Notes under the pieces: generated by a model | The model's input: the letters and a program-made list of their open reading frames with translations, nothing else | What the model was told of the DNA's origin: nothing | Databases searched by the model: none | NCBI GenBank assembly: GCA_036274895.1 | Contig: DASUEU010000027.1 | Coordinates: 186,001 to 250,000 of the forward strand | Direction of reading: 5' to 3' | From: CALMKX01 sp036274895 | GTDB lineage: Bacteria > Acidobacteriota > Thermoanaerobaculia > Multivoradales > SZUA-115 | Length of the DNA: 64,000 nucleotides | Made by a program: the position numbers and the translations under genes | In this document: positions 17,001 through 24,451 of the stretch, piece after piece | Layout of the letters: each line of letters starts with the position of its first letter | Numbering within the stretch: position 1 is the first letter of the stretch

Positions 17001-17114
17001 GCCGAGGGTCAGCTCTTCGACCGTCACCTGGGGCCAACGCGGTGGCTCGGCAGCCCTGGCCTGGCCGATGACGGCCCAGGCGGCCAACAGGGCCGCCGGC
17101 AGCGCCCGACTCAT
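13992..17114 (-). CDS. Double-domain M16 (pitrilysin-like) zinc metallopeptidase with repeat-filled linker
   Basis: 1040 residues. A signal peptide (about 1-21, cut near ARA) precedes an N-terminal M16 half whose zinc motif HLLEH (residues 76-80) is intact, with the downstream Glu in SEKSVVAEE. A second M16 half (from about VPDAERYRHRLSNGVPVY) lacks the HxxEH motif, as is usual for the inactive half. Each half has its own C-terminal M16 subdomain. Between the halves, nt 15457-15757 encode a proline/arginine-rich linker made from palindromic repeats (RSHPERSRG, VTPAKAGVHPFLD, DSRFRGND) with the frame kept open. The ATG overlaps the stop of the upstream DUF4760-like gene. The product is likely a periplasmic peptidase. 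Confidence 0.88.
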   Translation of the reverse strand: MSRALPAALLAAWAVIGQARAAEPPRWPQVTVEELTLGNGLRVLLVPRPESRMVSAGWVAKVGSVDEGPGLTGLTHLLEHLFFKGTETLATGELARLYTEAGARGLNALTLPDMTLYFVTLPAEKLELWFWLESDRLLAPVFRELASEKSVVAEERRLRIDSTPTGLLDQQLRARFWGDHPYGWPTLGWPEDVAATREEDARRHFASHYRAGNVVLVLVGKLDRGAVQALSERYFGRLPAGRPPEPPDPDLVRPNLANSVQPAPAAPFTAACECRPQVQVLYPSVPFGHQDSAALEVLAGLMNGRTGRLYRRLVLGRELASTASVLQTAMRHAGSFTVSAEAKGATTPAELLAAWDAELERLRREPIPAEELAKVKNQILADGYRSLRDPLALTLRLLMSEGFGGWRETLRGPERAWAVQGADVVRVVDTYLRPERRTVGMYTRGEAGAPPRSHPERSRGISAAGEGGAVPPREGLKSLATDKRPSGTGNRPRNQRRKACCQVVTPAKAGVHPFLDRGMPGMDSRFRGNDGTSRALSSSRQGRSWVARDFNPSRPAAVPPRASPIPAHPRELSFPSLPFEVPDAERYRHRLSNGVPVYVVPDKTLPLVDVAIALRAGAWLEPPERTGLAGLTASMLRRAGTATLTPEELDERVDRLALELDASAGSLRAGAQLNAPSWLLDEGLDLLFDVLRRPRFDPERLEHARRSLADGLSSRNDDPGAVLEREWGFALYGSDHFTQRPLTPARLAAIRREDLVEFHRRWWQPAEMVVAISGDVEPAAVLAALERGFAGWAVGEKAPWPPPSPPAASPPGVYLIERDLAQAKVLLGQRTARRSGWEDRSAEALSLLGELLGGRGARIPTRLRREAGLAYRAGARLTTGELWPGELRIQFETGGEKVGLAVEMALAEIERLRQTSPTEAELAFVRKGVIDGLPFQFDTAEEVAGTFAEDDLLGRPHRTWRDLPGRLATITPEEIRRAAVEVLSPQEMILLVAGRSVEIERLDPGQKTPLSLLVPGVWRHLPERDPLTLEPRPPAPASPR
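15457..15695. repeat. Nested palindromic repeat element (MITE/REP-like) inside the M16 gene
   Basis: Outer inverted arms at 15457-15496 and 15656-15695 share GAGGGATTGAAATCCCTCGC, TACC and ACGTCCCT blocks. Inside them (15525-15607) is a second inverted repeat of the widespread GTCATTCCCGC...GCGGGAATCCAT type. The arrangement looks like one element inserted into another. Both lie within the linker of the M16 peptidase without breaking the frame. Confidence 0.85.
15730..15757 (-). repeat. REP-like palindrome (GTCATCCCGAGCGAAGCCGAGGGATCTC type)
   Basis: On the coding strand this reads GTCATCCCGAGCGAAG followed by CCGAGGGATCTC, a common bacterial intergenic repeat, but here it is translated as part of the M16 linker (SHPERSRGIS). 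A related copy may lie at 43712-43760. Confidence 0.7.
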
Positions 17115-17563
17115 CCCTTGGGCGAGGCGAGGGCGGCGATCGCTGCGGACCACCGGGGGTAGAAGTCCGGAGCGTGGGCGTCCAGCCACTCGAGGTAAGC
17201 CTTCGATACCCGCTCGAGGTTGCGCAGGGCCATGGGGTTGCCGGAACGCTCGCGCATCGGCACGACGATCTTCTTGACCTTCTCCCAGACCAGCAGCATC
17301 TCCTGGCCGCTCTCGAAGAAGAGCTCGCGGTGGAGCACCTCGTTGGCCACGAAGGAGGCCACCATGTCCCAGTAGCCGATGACCATGCGGAAGGAGGCGT
17401 TCTCGGTCGAGCCCCGGGGGCAGACCCGATCGAGGTCGTCGAGAGACTCGACGGCGAGCGAGCGGACGAACCAATCGCGGGCTTCGCGCAGCCGGGGCTC
17501 GCGCCGGGCCTCGAAGAGCTCGAGGATCAAACGGGCGTCGTCGTGGGTGGGGTTGCGGTGCAT
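17111..17563 (-). CDS. DUF4760-like protein of unknown function
   Basis: 150 residues beginning MHRNPTHDDAR. It is predicted all-helical with a RMVIGYWDMVASFVANEVLHRELFFES segment reminiscent of DUF4760. It lacks a signal peptide. The stop overlaps the M16 peptidase start (ATGA), indicating coupling. An upstream in-frame start would add 39 low-complexity Arg/Ser residues and is rejected. Function unknown. Confidence 0.75.
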   Translation of the reverse strand: MHRNPTHDDARLILELFEARREPRLREARDWFVRSLAVESLDDLDRVCPRGSTENASFRMVIGYWDMVASFVANEVLHRELFFESGQEMLLVWEKVKKIVVPMRERSGNPMALRNLERVSKAYLEWLDAHAPDFYPRWSAAIAALASPKG

Positions 17564-17670
17564 GGGTCGTTCGCGGTCGCAGCGCCGGGAATCGGCTCCC
17601 GGTGCGGTGCGTAGAGAGAGCCGGCCCGACCCCCGGATGCTAGCATCCCGTCGACACCTGGAGAGAGGCG

Positions 17671-18192
17671 ATGAGCACAACCTACGACCAAGCCAAGTCC
17701 CGCCGCAACGCCCTCGAGAGGCTGGGGGAGAAGATCCCCGGCTTCGCCGGCTTCCAGGACCGCGAGCTGCGCCGTGAGCTCGACCGCCGCGAACGGGAGA
17801 GTCTGGCCGAGCTGCTCCTGGCCGCCAAACGAGCTCTTCGCGAGAAGGCCCGGACCCACACCGAGGCTGGGCGGCTCGCCGAGCTCACCCTCTTCGACCG
17901 GCTGGAACGACGGCTCGAAGGCTTCGCCCAGGCCGTGCGCCACGCCGACTACGGCGCCACCGGCTTCTTCGATGCCGTCAAGGTCCGGGAGGAAGATCTC
18001 ACCCGCCTCTACGACTTCGACCTCGGCTTCTTCTCGGAGGTCGAGGCCCTCTCCGGCCTGGTCGAAGCGATGCCCGCGGGTACCGGGGAGGCGACCGCCG
18101 CCGTCGAGGCCGCCATCGCGCGCCTCGCTACCATCGAGCAATCCTGGGGCCGGCGCGGCGAGATCCTCGCCGGCTTCGCGTCGGGCCTCTGA
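17671..18192 (+). CDS. Helical protein of unknown function, first gene of the SPFH/zinc-ribbon operon
   Basis: 173 residues, rich in Glu, Arg, Leu and Ala, predicted long helices/coiled coil (about residues 20-75) with no membrane segment or Cys. A GAGAGAGG Shine-Dalgarno lies upstream, and TGCTAGCAT (extended -10-like) at 17638-17645 could be the operon promoter. It precedes the SPFH gene by 11 bases. In Bacillus ydjFGHI the comparable position is held by the coiled-coil protein PspA, but I see no clear PspA sequence signature here. The family is not recognised. Confidence 0.75.
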   Translation: MSTTYDQAKSRRNALERLGEKIPGFAGFQDRELRRELDRRERESLAELLLAAKRALREKARTHTEAGRLAELTLFDRLERRLEGFAQAVRHADYGATGFFDAVKVREEDLTRLYDFDLGFFSEVEALSGLVEAMPAGTGEATAAVEAAIARLATIEQSWGRRGEILAGFASGL

Positions 18193-18203
18193 GGAGAGTC
18201 GCC

Positions 18204-19217
18204 ATGCAAGTCCTCGAGCACCAGGATCCCACCGGATCGACCATGGTCGCGCGCGTGCCCGCCGAGGGCACCGAGGCGATCCAGCTCGGCAGCCAGCTCG
18301 TGGTCGAGCAGAGCCAGCAGGCCGTCTTCCTGCGCGACGGCAAAGCCCTCGACGTCTTCGGGCCGGGGCGCCACACCCTGGCCACCCAGAATCTGCCCCT
18401 GTTGACGACGCTGCTGTCCCTGCCCTGGGGCGGCACCTCGCCCTTCCGGGCGGCGGTGATCTTCGTCAACACCAAGACCTTCCTGGACCTGAAGTGGGGC
18501 ACCAAGGAGCCGGTGGTCTTCCGTGACAAAGAGCTGGCCATGGTGCGCCTGCGGGCGTTCGGTAAGTTCGCCGTGCGGATCACCGACCCGCAGGTCTTCG
18601 TCAACACCGTGGTGGGCTCGATGGGCCTCTACACCACCGACGGGGTCGAGTCCTACTTCAAGGACGTGATCGTCGCCCGCTTGAACGACCTCCTGGGAGA
18701 GACCCTCGAGACCCTCTTCGACCTGCCGCAGCTCTACGACGAGCTGGCGATGGCCTTGAAGGCGCGAGTGGCGGAGGACTTCACCAAGTTCGGCATCGAG
18801 TTGGTGGATCTCTTCCTGGGCGCGATCACGCCGCCCGAGGAGGTGCAGAAGGTCCTCGACGACCGTGCCGGCATGGCGGCGGCCGGTGACCTCTCCGCCT
18901 ACATGAAGTTCAAGGCCGCCCAGGCGGTGGGCCAGATGGCCCAGAGCTCGGGAGAGGGGGGGATCATAGGAGCGGGCGTAGGGGCCGGGCTGGGCGCCGG
19001 CTTCGGCATGATGATCCCCGGGATGATGCGCGAGGCGATGGGCGCTCCGGCCGCGCCGACCCCCGGGGCATCGGTACCGGCCGCCGCGCCGCTGCCGCCG
19101 GCGGCAGCCCCGGGCCAAGGCGCCAGCGCCAGCCCGGCCTTCTGCTCCCAGTGCGGCGCGGGGCTTCCTCCGGCGGCCCGCTTCTGCCCCAGCTGTGGCG
19201 CCCGGGTGTCCGTCTAG
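18204..19217 (+). CDS. SPFH domain protein with C-terminal double zinc ribbon (YdjI-like)
   Basis: 337 residues. The N-terminal 230 residues form an SPFH/band 7-like domain of the virion-core/YdjI type: EGTEAIQLGSQLVVEQSQQAVFLRDGKALDVFGPGRHTL, later AFGKFAVRITDP and LGAITPPEEVQKVLDDRAGM. A Gly/Met-rich stretch (about 250-275) and a Pro/Ala linker lead to a two-CxxC zinc ribbon (FCSQCGAG...FCPSCGARV). No N-terminal membrane helix is present. In Bacillus subtilis, YdjI works with the zinc-ribbon proteins YdjG/YdjH and PspA in membrane-stress protection. Here it is the second of five tightly linked genes. Confidence 0.88.
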   Translation: MQVLEHQDPTGSTMVARVPAEGTEAIQLGSQLVVEQSQQAVFLRDGKALDVFGPGRHTLATQNLPLLTTLLSLPWGGTSPFRAAVIFVNTKTFLDLKWGTKEPVVFRDKELAMVRLRAFGKFAVRITDPQVFVNTVVGSMGLYTTDGVESYFKDVIVARLNDLLGETLETLFDLPQLYDELAMALKARVAEDFTKFGIELVDLFLGAITPPEEVQKVLDDRAGMAAAGDLSAYMKFKAAQAVGQMAQSSGEGGIIGAGVGAGLGAGFGMMIPGMMREAMGAPAAPTPGASVPAAAPLPPAAAPGQGASASPAFCSQCGAGLPPAARFCPSCGARVSV

Positions 19218-19232
19218 CTTCGGCCAGCGGGG

Positions 19233-19985
19233 ATGAGCGGCACCACCCTGGCCTGCCCGCAATGCGGCGGCGCCAACGCTCTGCCCTCCGGGGAGCGGTT
19301 GCTGCTCTGCGCCTTCTGTGAGGCCACCCTCTTCGTCGACCGTTCCGGGCTGGTCTCGCACTACCGGCTGCCCCGGCTGGTCGACCGGGCCACGGCAGCC
19401 GAGGCCCTCAGACGGTGGATGGCCGGTAACGACACGGTCAAGGATCTCGACCAGAAGGCTACGATCTCCTCGGTTGCGGCCATCACCTTCCCGATGTGGC
19501 TGTTCCGTCGCTCTGCCGGTGGCGGCAGCGAGGAGACCCGGGTGGAGCCGGCGGCGGCGATCCCCATCCCCCAGGTGGCCGACCTCGCCCTGCCCGCCGG
19601 TCGCCTCGAGCCCTGCCTCGAGGCCGAGGACGGGGCCGAGCGTCTGGCCGCGACCGTACCCCTCGAGACCGCCCGCTCCTGGCTGGGAACGAGCGGGGGC
19701 GCGCTGAGCGAGACGGCCCTGGTCGAGGTTCCCTTCTGGCGCTGCCGCTACGCCTACGCCGAGCGCGAGTACACCGCCCTGGTCGAGGGCTCGACCGGCG
19801 CCGTGGTGGCTTCGATCTACCCGGAGAAGGCCGAGAGCCCGTTCTACCTGACCGCGGCCCTGGGCGCCGTGGCCTTTCTGGTGGCCGGCTTCTTGACCGC
19901 CAACCCCTTCTTCAAGCTGGGTCTCTACGCCCTCATCGCCGTGCCCCTCTTGGGCCTGGCCTGGCTGGTCTCGCGCAAGGTATGA
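19233..19985 (+). CDS. Zinc-ribbon membrane protein (SPFH operon)
   Basis: 250 residues. An N-terminal zinc ribbon (CPQCGG, then CAFCEA) is followed by a soluble domain of about 170 residues with the pattern FPMWLFRR...VEVPFWRCRYAYAEREYTALVEGSTGAVVA, and by two C-terminal transmembrane helices (about residues 205-247). It starts 16 bases after the SPFH gene, and its stop overlaps the next ATG. It is likely anchored in the cytoplasmic membrane with the ribbon inside the cell. It shares architecture with the next gene and probably arose by duplication. Confidence 0.82.
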   Translation: MSGTTLACPQCGGANALPSGERLLLCAFCEATLFVDRSGLVSHYRLPRLVDRATAAEALRRWMAGNDTVKDLDQKATISSVAAITFPMWLFRRSAGGGSEETRVEPAAAIPIPQVADLALPAGRLEPCLEAEDGAERLAATVPLETARSWLGTSGGALSETALVEVPFWRCRYAYAEREYTALVEGSTGAVVASIYPEKAESPFYLTAALGAVAFLVAGFLTANPFFKLGLYALIAVPLLGLAWLVSRKV

Positions 19986-21037
19986 GCTCCCCGGCGACCC
20001 CCGCGACGGCGAACACGGCCAAGGTGACGGGGCTCTCCTGTCCCAGCTGCGGCGGCACCCTCAGCGTCGAGGGCGGCCTCCACGTGGTGCGCTGTCCCTT
20101 CTGCGCGACCCACCTGCTGGCGCTCGGGGACGCCGGCATTCGGCGCTTCTCGGTGCGGCCTCAGGTGGCGGCCGAGGCGGCGGCGGGGGTCGTCAAGGAG
20201 TGGCTCGGCAAGGGCATCAAGAAGCACCGTGCCCTCGGCCGGGAAGCCGAGCTGGGCGAGGCCTTCCTGTGCTACCTGCCCTTCTTCCACGCCCAGGCCG
20301 ACGCCGTGGGCTACGCCTTCGGGGTCGAGAAGAGGCAACGCACCTCGGGCTCGGGCAAGAACCGGCGCACGGTCACTGACTACGTGCCCGTCGAGCGCCG
20401 GGTCGAGCGCCACTGCGAGCGGGTGAGCGCCGCCGTCGACACCGCCGAGTGGGGCCTCACCCGTGTCGATCTCACGGGCGACGAGCTGCTGCCCTTCGAG
20501 CTCGAGGAGTGCGAGCGGCAGGGGATGGTGTTCGCGCCCACGGTCTCCGAGGTGGCGGCGCGTGCGGCGGCCCTCGACGGCTTCCGGGCCGAGGCGGATC
20601 CCGGCGCCGGTCTGCACCAGGTGCACTTCCGCTTCCAGGAGCTGCTGGCCCCGACCTTCCGGATCCTTTACTACCCGCTGTGGGTGGTGCGCTACCGCTT
20701 TCGGGGCCGCTCCTACCAGTCCGTGGTGGACGCCGAGAGCGGCGACCTGGCTTACGGCAAGGCCCCCGGCAATGATGCCTTCCGTGCCTTCGCCTTGGTC
20801 GGCGCGGAGGCGGCGGCCGGCTTCGTCTTCACTTCCGGCGTGCAGTGGTCCCTCGATGCGGACAATCCTCTCGGCCTGATCCTGGGAGCGGGCGCCGTGG
20901 CGGTGGCCCTGCTCGCCTGGGGCTTCCGCCACTTCCGCCACGGCGGAGTGGTCGAGGAGGGCACCGGCATCGAGGACGCGACGCTCTCATTCCAGGCGCG
21001 GCTGCCGAAGTGGCTCACCTCGGGGCAGAAGCCATGA
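19982..21037 (+). CDS. Zinc-ribbon membrane protein, longer paralogue (SPFH operon)
   Basis: 351 residues from the ATG overlapping the upstream stop. A zinc ribbon (CPSCGG at about 20, CPFCAT at about 39) is followed by a domain with YLPFFHAQADAVGYAFGVEKRQRT and later YYPLWVVRYRFRGRSYQSVVDAESGDLAYGKAP. The latter parallels the PFWRCRYAYAEREYTALVEGSTG stretch of the previous protein. One or two hydrophobic helices occur at about 260-320. Its stop overlaps the next start (ATGA). Role unknown; inferred partner of the SPFH protein. Confidence 0.82.
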   Translation: MSSPATPATANTAKVTGLSCPSCGGTLSVEGGLHVVRCPFCATHLLALGDAGIRRFSVRPQVAAEAAAGVVKEWLGKGIKKHRALGREAELGEAFLCYLPFFHAQADAVGYAFGVEKRQRTSGSGKNRRTVTDYVPVERRVERHCERVSAAVDTAEWGLTRVDLTGDELLPFELEECERQGMVFAPTVSEVAARAAALDGFRAEADPGAGLHQVHFRFQELLAPTFRILYYPLWVVRYRFRGRSYQSVVDAESGDLAYGKAPGNDAFRAFALVGAEAAAGFVFTSGVQWSLDADNPLGLILGAGAVAVALLAWGFRHFRHGGVVEEGTGIEDATLSFQARLPKWLTSGQKP

Positions 21038-21675
21038 GCACCGGCCTCACCCTCGTGCGGCTGGCCTGTCCACGCTGCGGCTCGCCCCTCGAGGCCGAGG
21101 GCGAGGACGTCGTCTACTACTGCCCGGCCTGCCACACCGGCTCGCGGCTGGCGCAAGGCCCCCCGGGCGTGCCGCTTTCGCCCGTCGAGGTCACCTTCGT
21201 GGCCCGGCCCGATGTCGAGGTCGCGCGCTACCTGCCGTTCTGGCTGCTGCCGGCGCGGGTCGAGATCAGCCAGCGTTCCACCGCCGGCGGCAGCCTCTCT
21301 GGTCTGATGCGCCTGTTCAGTGGCGAAGCCGGCGCGCCGTCCAACGCGGCCGGCGAGCAGCGGGAGGCCGCCTTCGCCATCCCGGCCTTCGCCGCGCCGC
21401 TGGCCGTGCGCGTCGCCCTCGCCCGGCGCTACACCGAGGCTCTGCCGCAGCTGGGCGAGAAGCTGGGAGAGCAGCTCACCGGCACCCGGATCTCCGAAGA
21501 AGACGCCCGCAAGCTCGCCCATTACCTGCTGGTCGACGCCGAGGCTGCCCGCCCCGACACCCTCCAGGGCCTCGTCTATTCGATCGTCTTCGGGGACGGC
21601 TGGCTCCTGGGCGTGCCCTTCGTCGCCAGCGGCTCGGTTCTCGTGGATGCTTTTTTCGGCCTGCCCGCGACGTAG
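21034..21675 (+). CDS. Zinc-ribbon protein, third member (SPFH operon)
   Basis: 213 residues. An N-terminal zinc ribbon (CPRCGS, CPACHT) is followed by a domain with RYLPFWLLPARVEI and IPAFAAPLAVRVALARRYTEALP, again echoing the PFW motif of its neighbours. No strong transmembrane segment is seen apart from a weakly hydrophobic C-terminus. Coupling by ATGA overlap to the preceding gene argues for stoichiometric expression. Function unknown. Confidence 0.8.
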   Translation: MSTGLTLVRLACPRCGSPLEAEGEDVVYYCPACHTGSRLAQGPPGVPLSPVEVTFVARPDVEVARYLPFWLLPARVEISQRSTAGGSLSGLMRLFSGEAGAPSNAAGEQREAAFAIPAFAAPLAVRVALARRYTEALPQLGEKLGEQLTGTRISEEDARKLAHYLLVDAEAARPDTLQGLVYSIVFGDGWLLGVPFVASGSVLVDAFFGLPAT

Positions 21676-21742
21676 CGACCGGGCGTAACGCCCGCAGCCC
21701 TGCGCACCCTAAGCTCCTCGAGATCCAACGAGGAGCCTTGCG

Positions 21743-23833
21743 ATGATGTTCACGGGTGCCGCGCTCAAGTCCTTGCCTCGCTTCCTCCACTACAATCCAC
21801 CGGAGAGGAAACGCAGCTTGGCTTTCGAATCCACCGGCTCCATTCTCGACGGCAAGTACGAGGTCGTCCGCCGCCTGGCGGGGGGCGGCATGAGCGAGGT
21901 CTATCTCGTCCGCCACCTGCATCTGGACGAGCAACGGGTGGTCAAGGTCCTGCGCCCGGAGGATGCCGCCGACCCCACGGCCCAGGCCCGCTTCCTGCGC
22001 GCCGCCCGCACAGCCACCCAGATCAAGCACGCCAACGTCGCCATCCTCTACGACATCGCGAGCCTGCCCGACGGCAGCTTCTACATGGTCTGGGAGTACA
22101 TCGACGGCGAGGACGTGGGGCGCTGGATCTCCCGCTATGGGCCCTTCCCGCTCGAGATCGCCCTCGACCTCGCCACCCAGGCCCTGCGCGGGCTGGAGGC
22201 CATCCACTCCCACGGTGTGATCCACCGCGACATCAGCCCCGACAACCTGATGCTGGCGCGAGACGTGCGCGGCAAGGTGCGGCTCAAGATCATCGACCTC
22301 GGCTTGGTCAAGGACCTCCGCAACAAGCCCACCAAGAGCGATCTCGAGGTCACCCAGGTCGGCATGTTCATGGGTAAGCTGCGCTACTGCTCGCCCGAGC
22401 AGGCCGGCGTGGTCGACGGCGCCGTGCTCGACCGCCGCACCGACCTCTACTCCTTCGCCGCGGTGTTCTACGAGATGCTCTGTGGCAAGCCCCCCTTCGA
22501 GTCGGAAACACCCCACGGCTTCGTGTTCAAGCGCCTGACGGAGGACCCCCTGCCCCTGGTCGGCCGGGCGCCGGGAGTGGAGATCCCGGCGGAGCTCGAC
22601 CGTATCGTCCGGAAGGGTCTGGAGCGAGATCGCAACCAGCGCTATGCCACGGCGGTCGAGTTCATCCAGGCCCTCGAGTCCTTGCACCTGGGGCGAACCC
22701 GCTTCGCCACCCAAGAGATGCCCCAGGTCGAGCCCAAGAAGCCGGTCACCGCCGCCGAGGCGGGCCGCTCGCCGAGCCAGCTGACCCGCGAGGAGCGCGA
22801 CCAGCTGCTGGCGCAGATCCAGCGCGCCGCGACTCGGGTCTCCCGCACCCAGCCGCAGCTCGAGGCTGCCGAGGCCGCTCTCGCCAAGGGTGATCTCGAG
22901 GCGGCGCGTCGTTCCATCGTCGAGCTCGAGGCTCTCGATCCGAAGGCCAAGGGCCTGATCCAGCTAAAGGACCAGCTCGAATCCATGACCGCCCAGTCGC
23001 TGCAACTCGCCGCCCGGCTCGCCGAGACCGAAGCCCTGCTGACTCGCTACCTCACGCAGCGGCAGGTGGGCCTGGCCCGTTTCGCCCTCGACTCCCTGCT
23101 CGAGCTGTCGCCGGAGCACCCGCAACGGGCGCGCTTCGAGGAGCAGCTCGCCGCCATCAGCGCGGAGGCGGACGTTTCCGGCGAGGCCCAAAAGATCCTG
23201 GAGCGGGCGCGGCAGGCTCTCGCGCTGGGGGAGCTGGACAAGGCCCAACGGGAGCAGCGCGAGCTGGCCTCCCTGGTGCCCGCGGTGGCCGCCACCCTGG
23301 CGGGGGAGATCGAGGCCGCCAAGAGGAGCCGGGCACAGGACGCCCAGGTGAGCCAGCACCACCAGCGCTTCGAGAGCTTCCTCGCCAAGGGGGACCTGGA
23401 TCGCGCCGACGCCGAGCTGGCGGCCCTCGAGGGCCAGACCCTCTCCCGCTCCACCGTCACCCTCTACCGCGACCAGCTCCTGGAAGCCCGCCGGCTCGCG
23501 GCCCAGGCGACCACCATCCGCCCCTACGAGGCGAGGTTTGCCGAGCGCGTTTCCGCTGGGGACTGGCTGGGTGCCCAGGAGGTGGCCCTGGAGCTCGAGC
23601 GGTTGCTGCCCAACCACCCGCGGGCCGCCGGCCTCTTCGCCGAAGCCGAGGCCCTGCGCGCCCGCACCGAGCACGGCGACTCCGTTCGCCAGGGCACCGC
23701 CGAGGTCGAGCGCTGGCTGGCCCAGAACCGTCCCAACGAGGCCGCCCTGGCGCTCAAGGTCCTGCTCAAGCTCGACCCCCACCACCCCCGGCGGGCGTTC
23801 TTCGAGAAGAAGATCGAAGGGCTGAAGGGGTAG
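21743..23833 (+). CDS. Hanks-type serine/threonine protein kinase with long helical C-terminal region
   Basis: 696 residues. The kinase domain spans about 33-315, with P-loop LAGGGMSEVY, ATP Lys68 in RVVKVL, catalytic HRDISPDN (Asp163) and the magnesium motif as DLG (Asp185) instead of DFG. It continues with GKLRYCSPEQ, RRTDLYSFAAVFYEML and GKPPF. The remaining 370 residues are charged helices with TPR-like periodicity (repeated LSPEHPQRARFEEQL, LLPNHPRAAGLFAEA, LDPHHPRRAFFEKK). No transmembrane helix is seen, so it is probably cytoplasmic. GAGGAG lies upstream of an ATGATG start. It begins 68 bases after the SPFH/zinc-ribbon operon and may belong to it. Confidence 0.92.
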   Translation: MMFTGAALKSLPRFLHYNPPERKRSLAFESTGSILDGKYEVVRRLAGGGMSEVYLVRHLHLDEQRVVKVLRPEDAADPTAQARFLRAARTATQIKHANVAILYDIASLPDGSFYMVWEYIDGEDVGRWISRYGPFPLEIALDLATQALRGLEAIHSHGVIHRDISPDNLMLARDVRGKVRLKIIDLGLVKDLRNKPTKSDLEVTQVGMFMGKLRYCSPEQAGVVDGAVLDRRTDLYSFAAVFYEMLCGKPPFESETPHGFVFKRLTEDPLPLVGRAPGVEIPAELDRIVRKGLERDRNQRYATAVEFIQALESLHLGRTRFATQEMPQVEPKKPVTAAEAGRSPSQLTREERDQLLAQIQRAATRVSRTQPQLEAAEAALAKGDLEAARRSIVELEALDPKAKGLIQLKDQLESMTAQSLQLAARLAETEALLTRYLTQRQVGLARFALDSLLELSPEHPQRARFEEQLAAISAEADVSGEAQKILERARQALALGELDKAQREQRELASLVPAVAATLAGEIEAAKRSRAQDAQVSQHHQRFESFLAKGDLDRADAELAALEGQTLSRSTVTLYRDQLLEARRLAAQATTIRPYEARFAERVSAGDWLGAQEVALELERLLPNHPRAAGLFAEAEALRARTEHGDSVRQGTAEVERWLAQNRPNEAALALKVLLKLDPHHPRRAFFEKKIEGLKG

Positions 23834-23888
23834 GGGCTCAGGTCGCACGCCAGCCTAGCGCCCCTTCCCGGCTGCACGGACGGGTACT

Positions 23889-24182
23889 GTGGCGATCCTC
23901 GAAGCAGTCCGGCCCGAGGAGGTTCTCTTCGGCTTCCGCACCGATCGGCGGGGCCCCATCCGCGCCGAGGACCTCGAGACCTGGCCCGAAGACCCTGACA
24001 ACCCCAGGCAGCTGCTGGGAGGGTGGCTGCTGCCCATGAGCCCCGGAAATCACCAGACCGGCCGCTAACCGGCCCGCCACGAAGTCGGCATCTACCAGCC
24101 CACCGAGCCCGATGCCGAGGGCTTCTGCTCGAGCCCCCTGCGGGGAAAGAAACTGCGGCTGGGGCCGGCGGCGGTGGGGTGA
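23889..24182 (+). pseudogene. Uma2 family (DUF820) gene remnant with internal deletion
   Basis: From a GTG the frame reads about 59 residues typical of Uma2 N-termini (AVRPEEVLFGFRTDRRGPI, then WLLPMSPGNHQTGR) to a TAA at 24066. The same frame then continues RHEVGIYQPTEPDAEGFCSSPLRGKKLRL to a TGA at 24180, matching Uma2 C-termini. The central nuclease-like part is missing, so the gene was probably inactivated by an internal deletion. Uma2 proteins are PD-(D/E)XK-fold putative endonucleases of unclear role. Confidence 0.65.
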
Positions 24183-24420
24183 GCACGAGGGTGCGGCAGC
24201 TTTTCCACCTGCTCTACCTCTCGCCGGGGGCCCTTCCCCGTCGCCGCAAACTGGATACAGGCCACGATGTCGTCCGCCTCCAGGTAGGGGTAGTCGGCGA
24301 GGATCTCCTTCGGGTTGAGCCCGGCGGCCAGCAGCTCCAGCACGTCGATGACCCGGATCCGCATACCTCGGATGCACGGCCGCCCACCGCACTGGTTCGG
24401 GTCGATCGTGATTGGGACCG
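24092..24420 (-). pseudogene. DUF433 antitoxin-like remnant without a start codon
   Basis: The stretch ITIDPNQCGGRPCIRGMRIRV followed by DVLELLAAGLNPKEILADYPYLEADDI is a clear DUF433 domain (a small HTH-like family often paired with PIN-type toxins). Between the upstream in-frame stop and the conserved CIRGM there is no ATG, GTG or TTG; starting at the internal ATG (24364) would delete the first conserved block. The C-terminus runs into sequence antisense to the Uma2 remnant. It is probably decayed; no toxin gene is adjacent. Confidence 0.6.
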
Positions 24421-24451
24421 GGGCCGAGGGCGGCCCCGATCCCGCGTTGCC

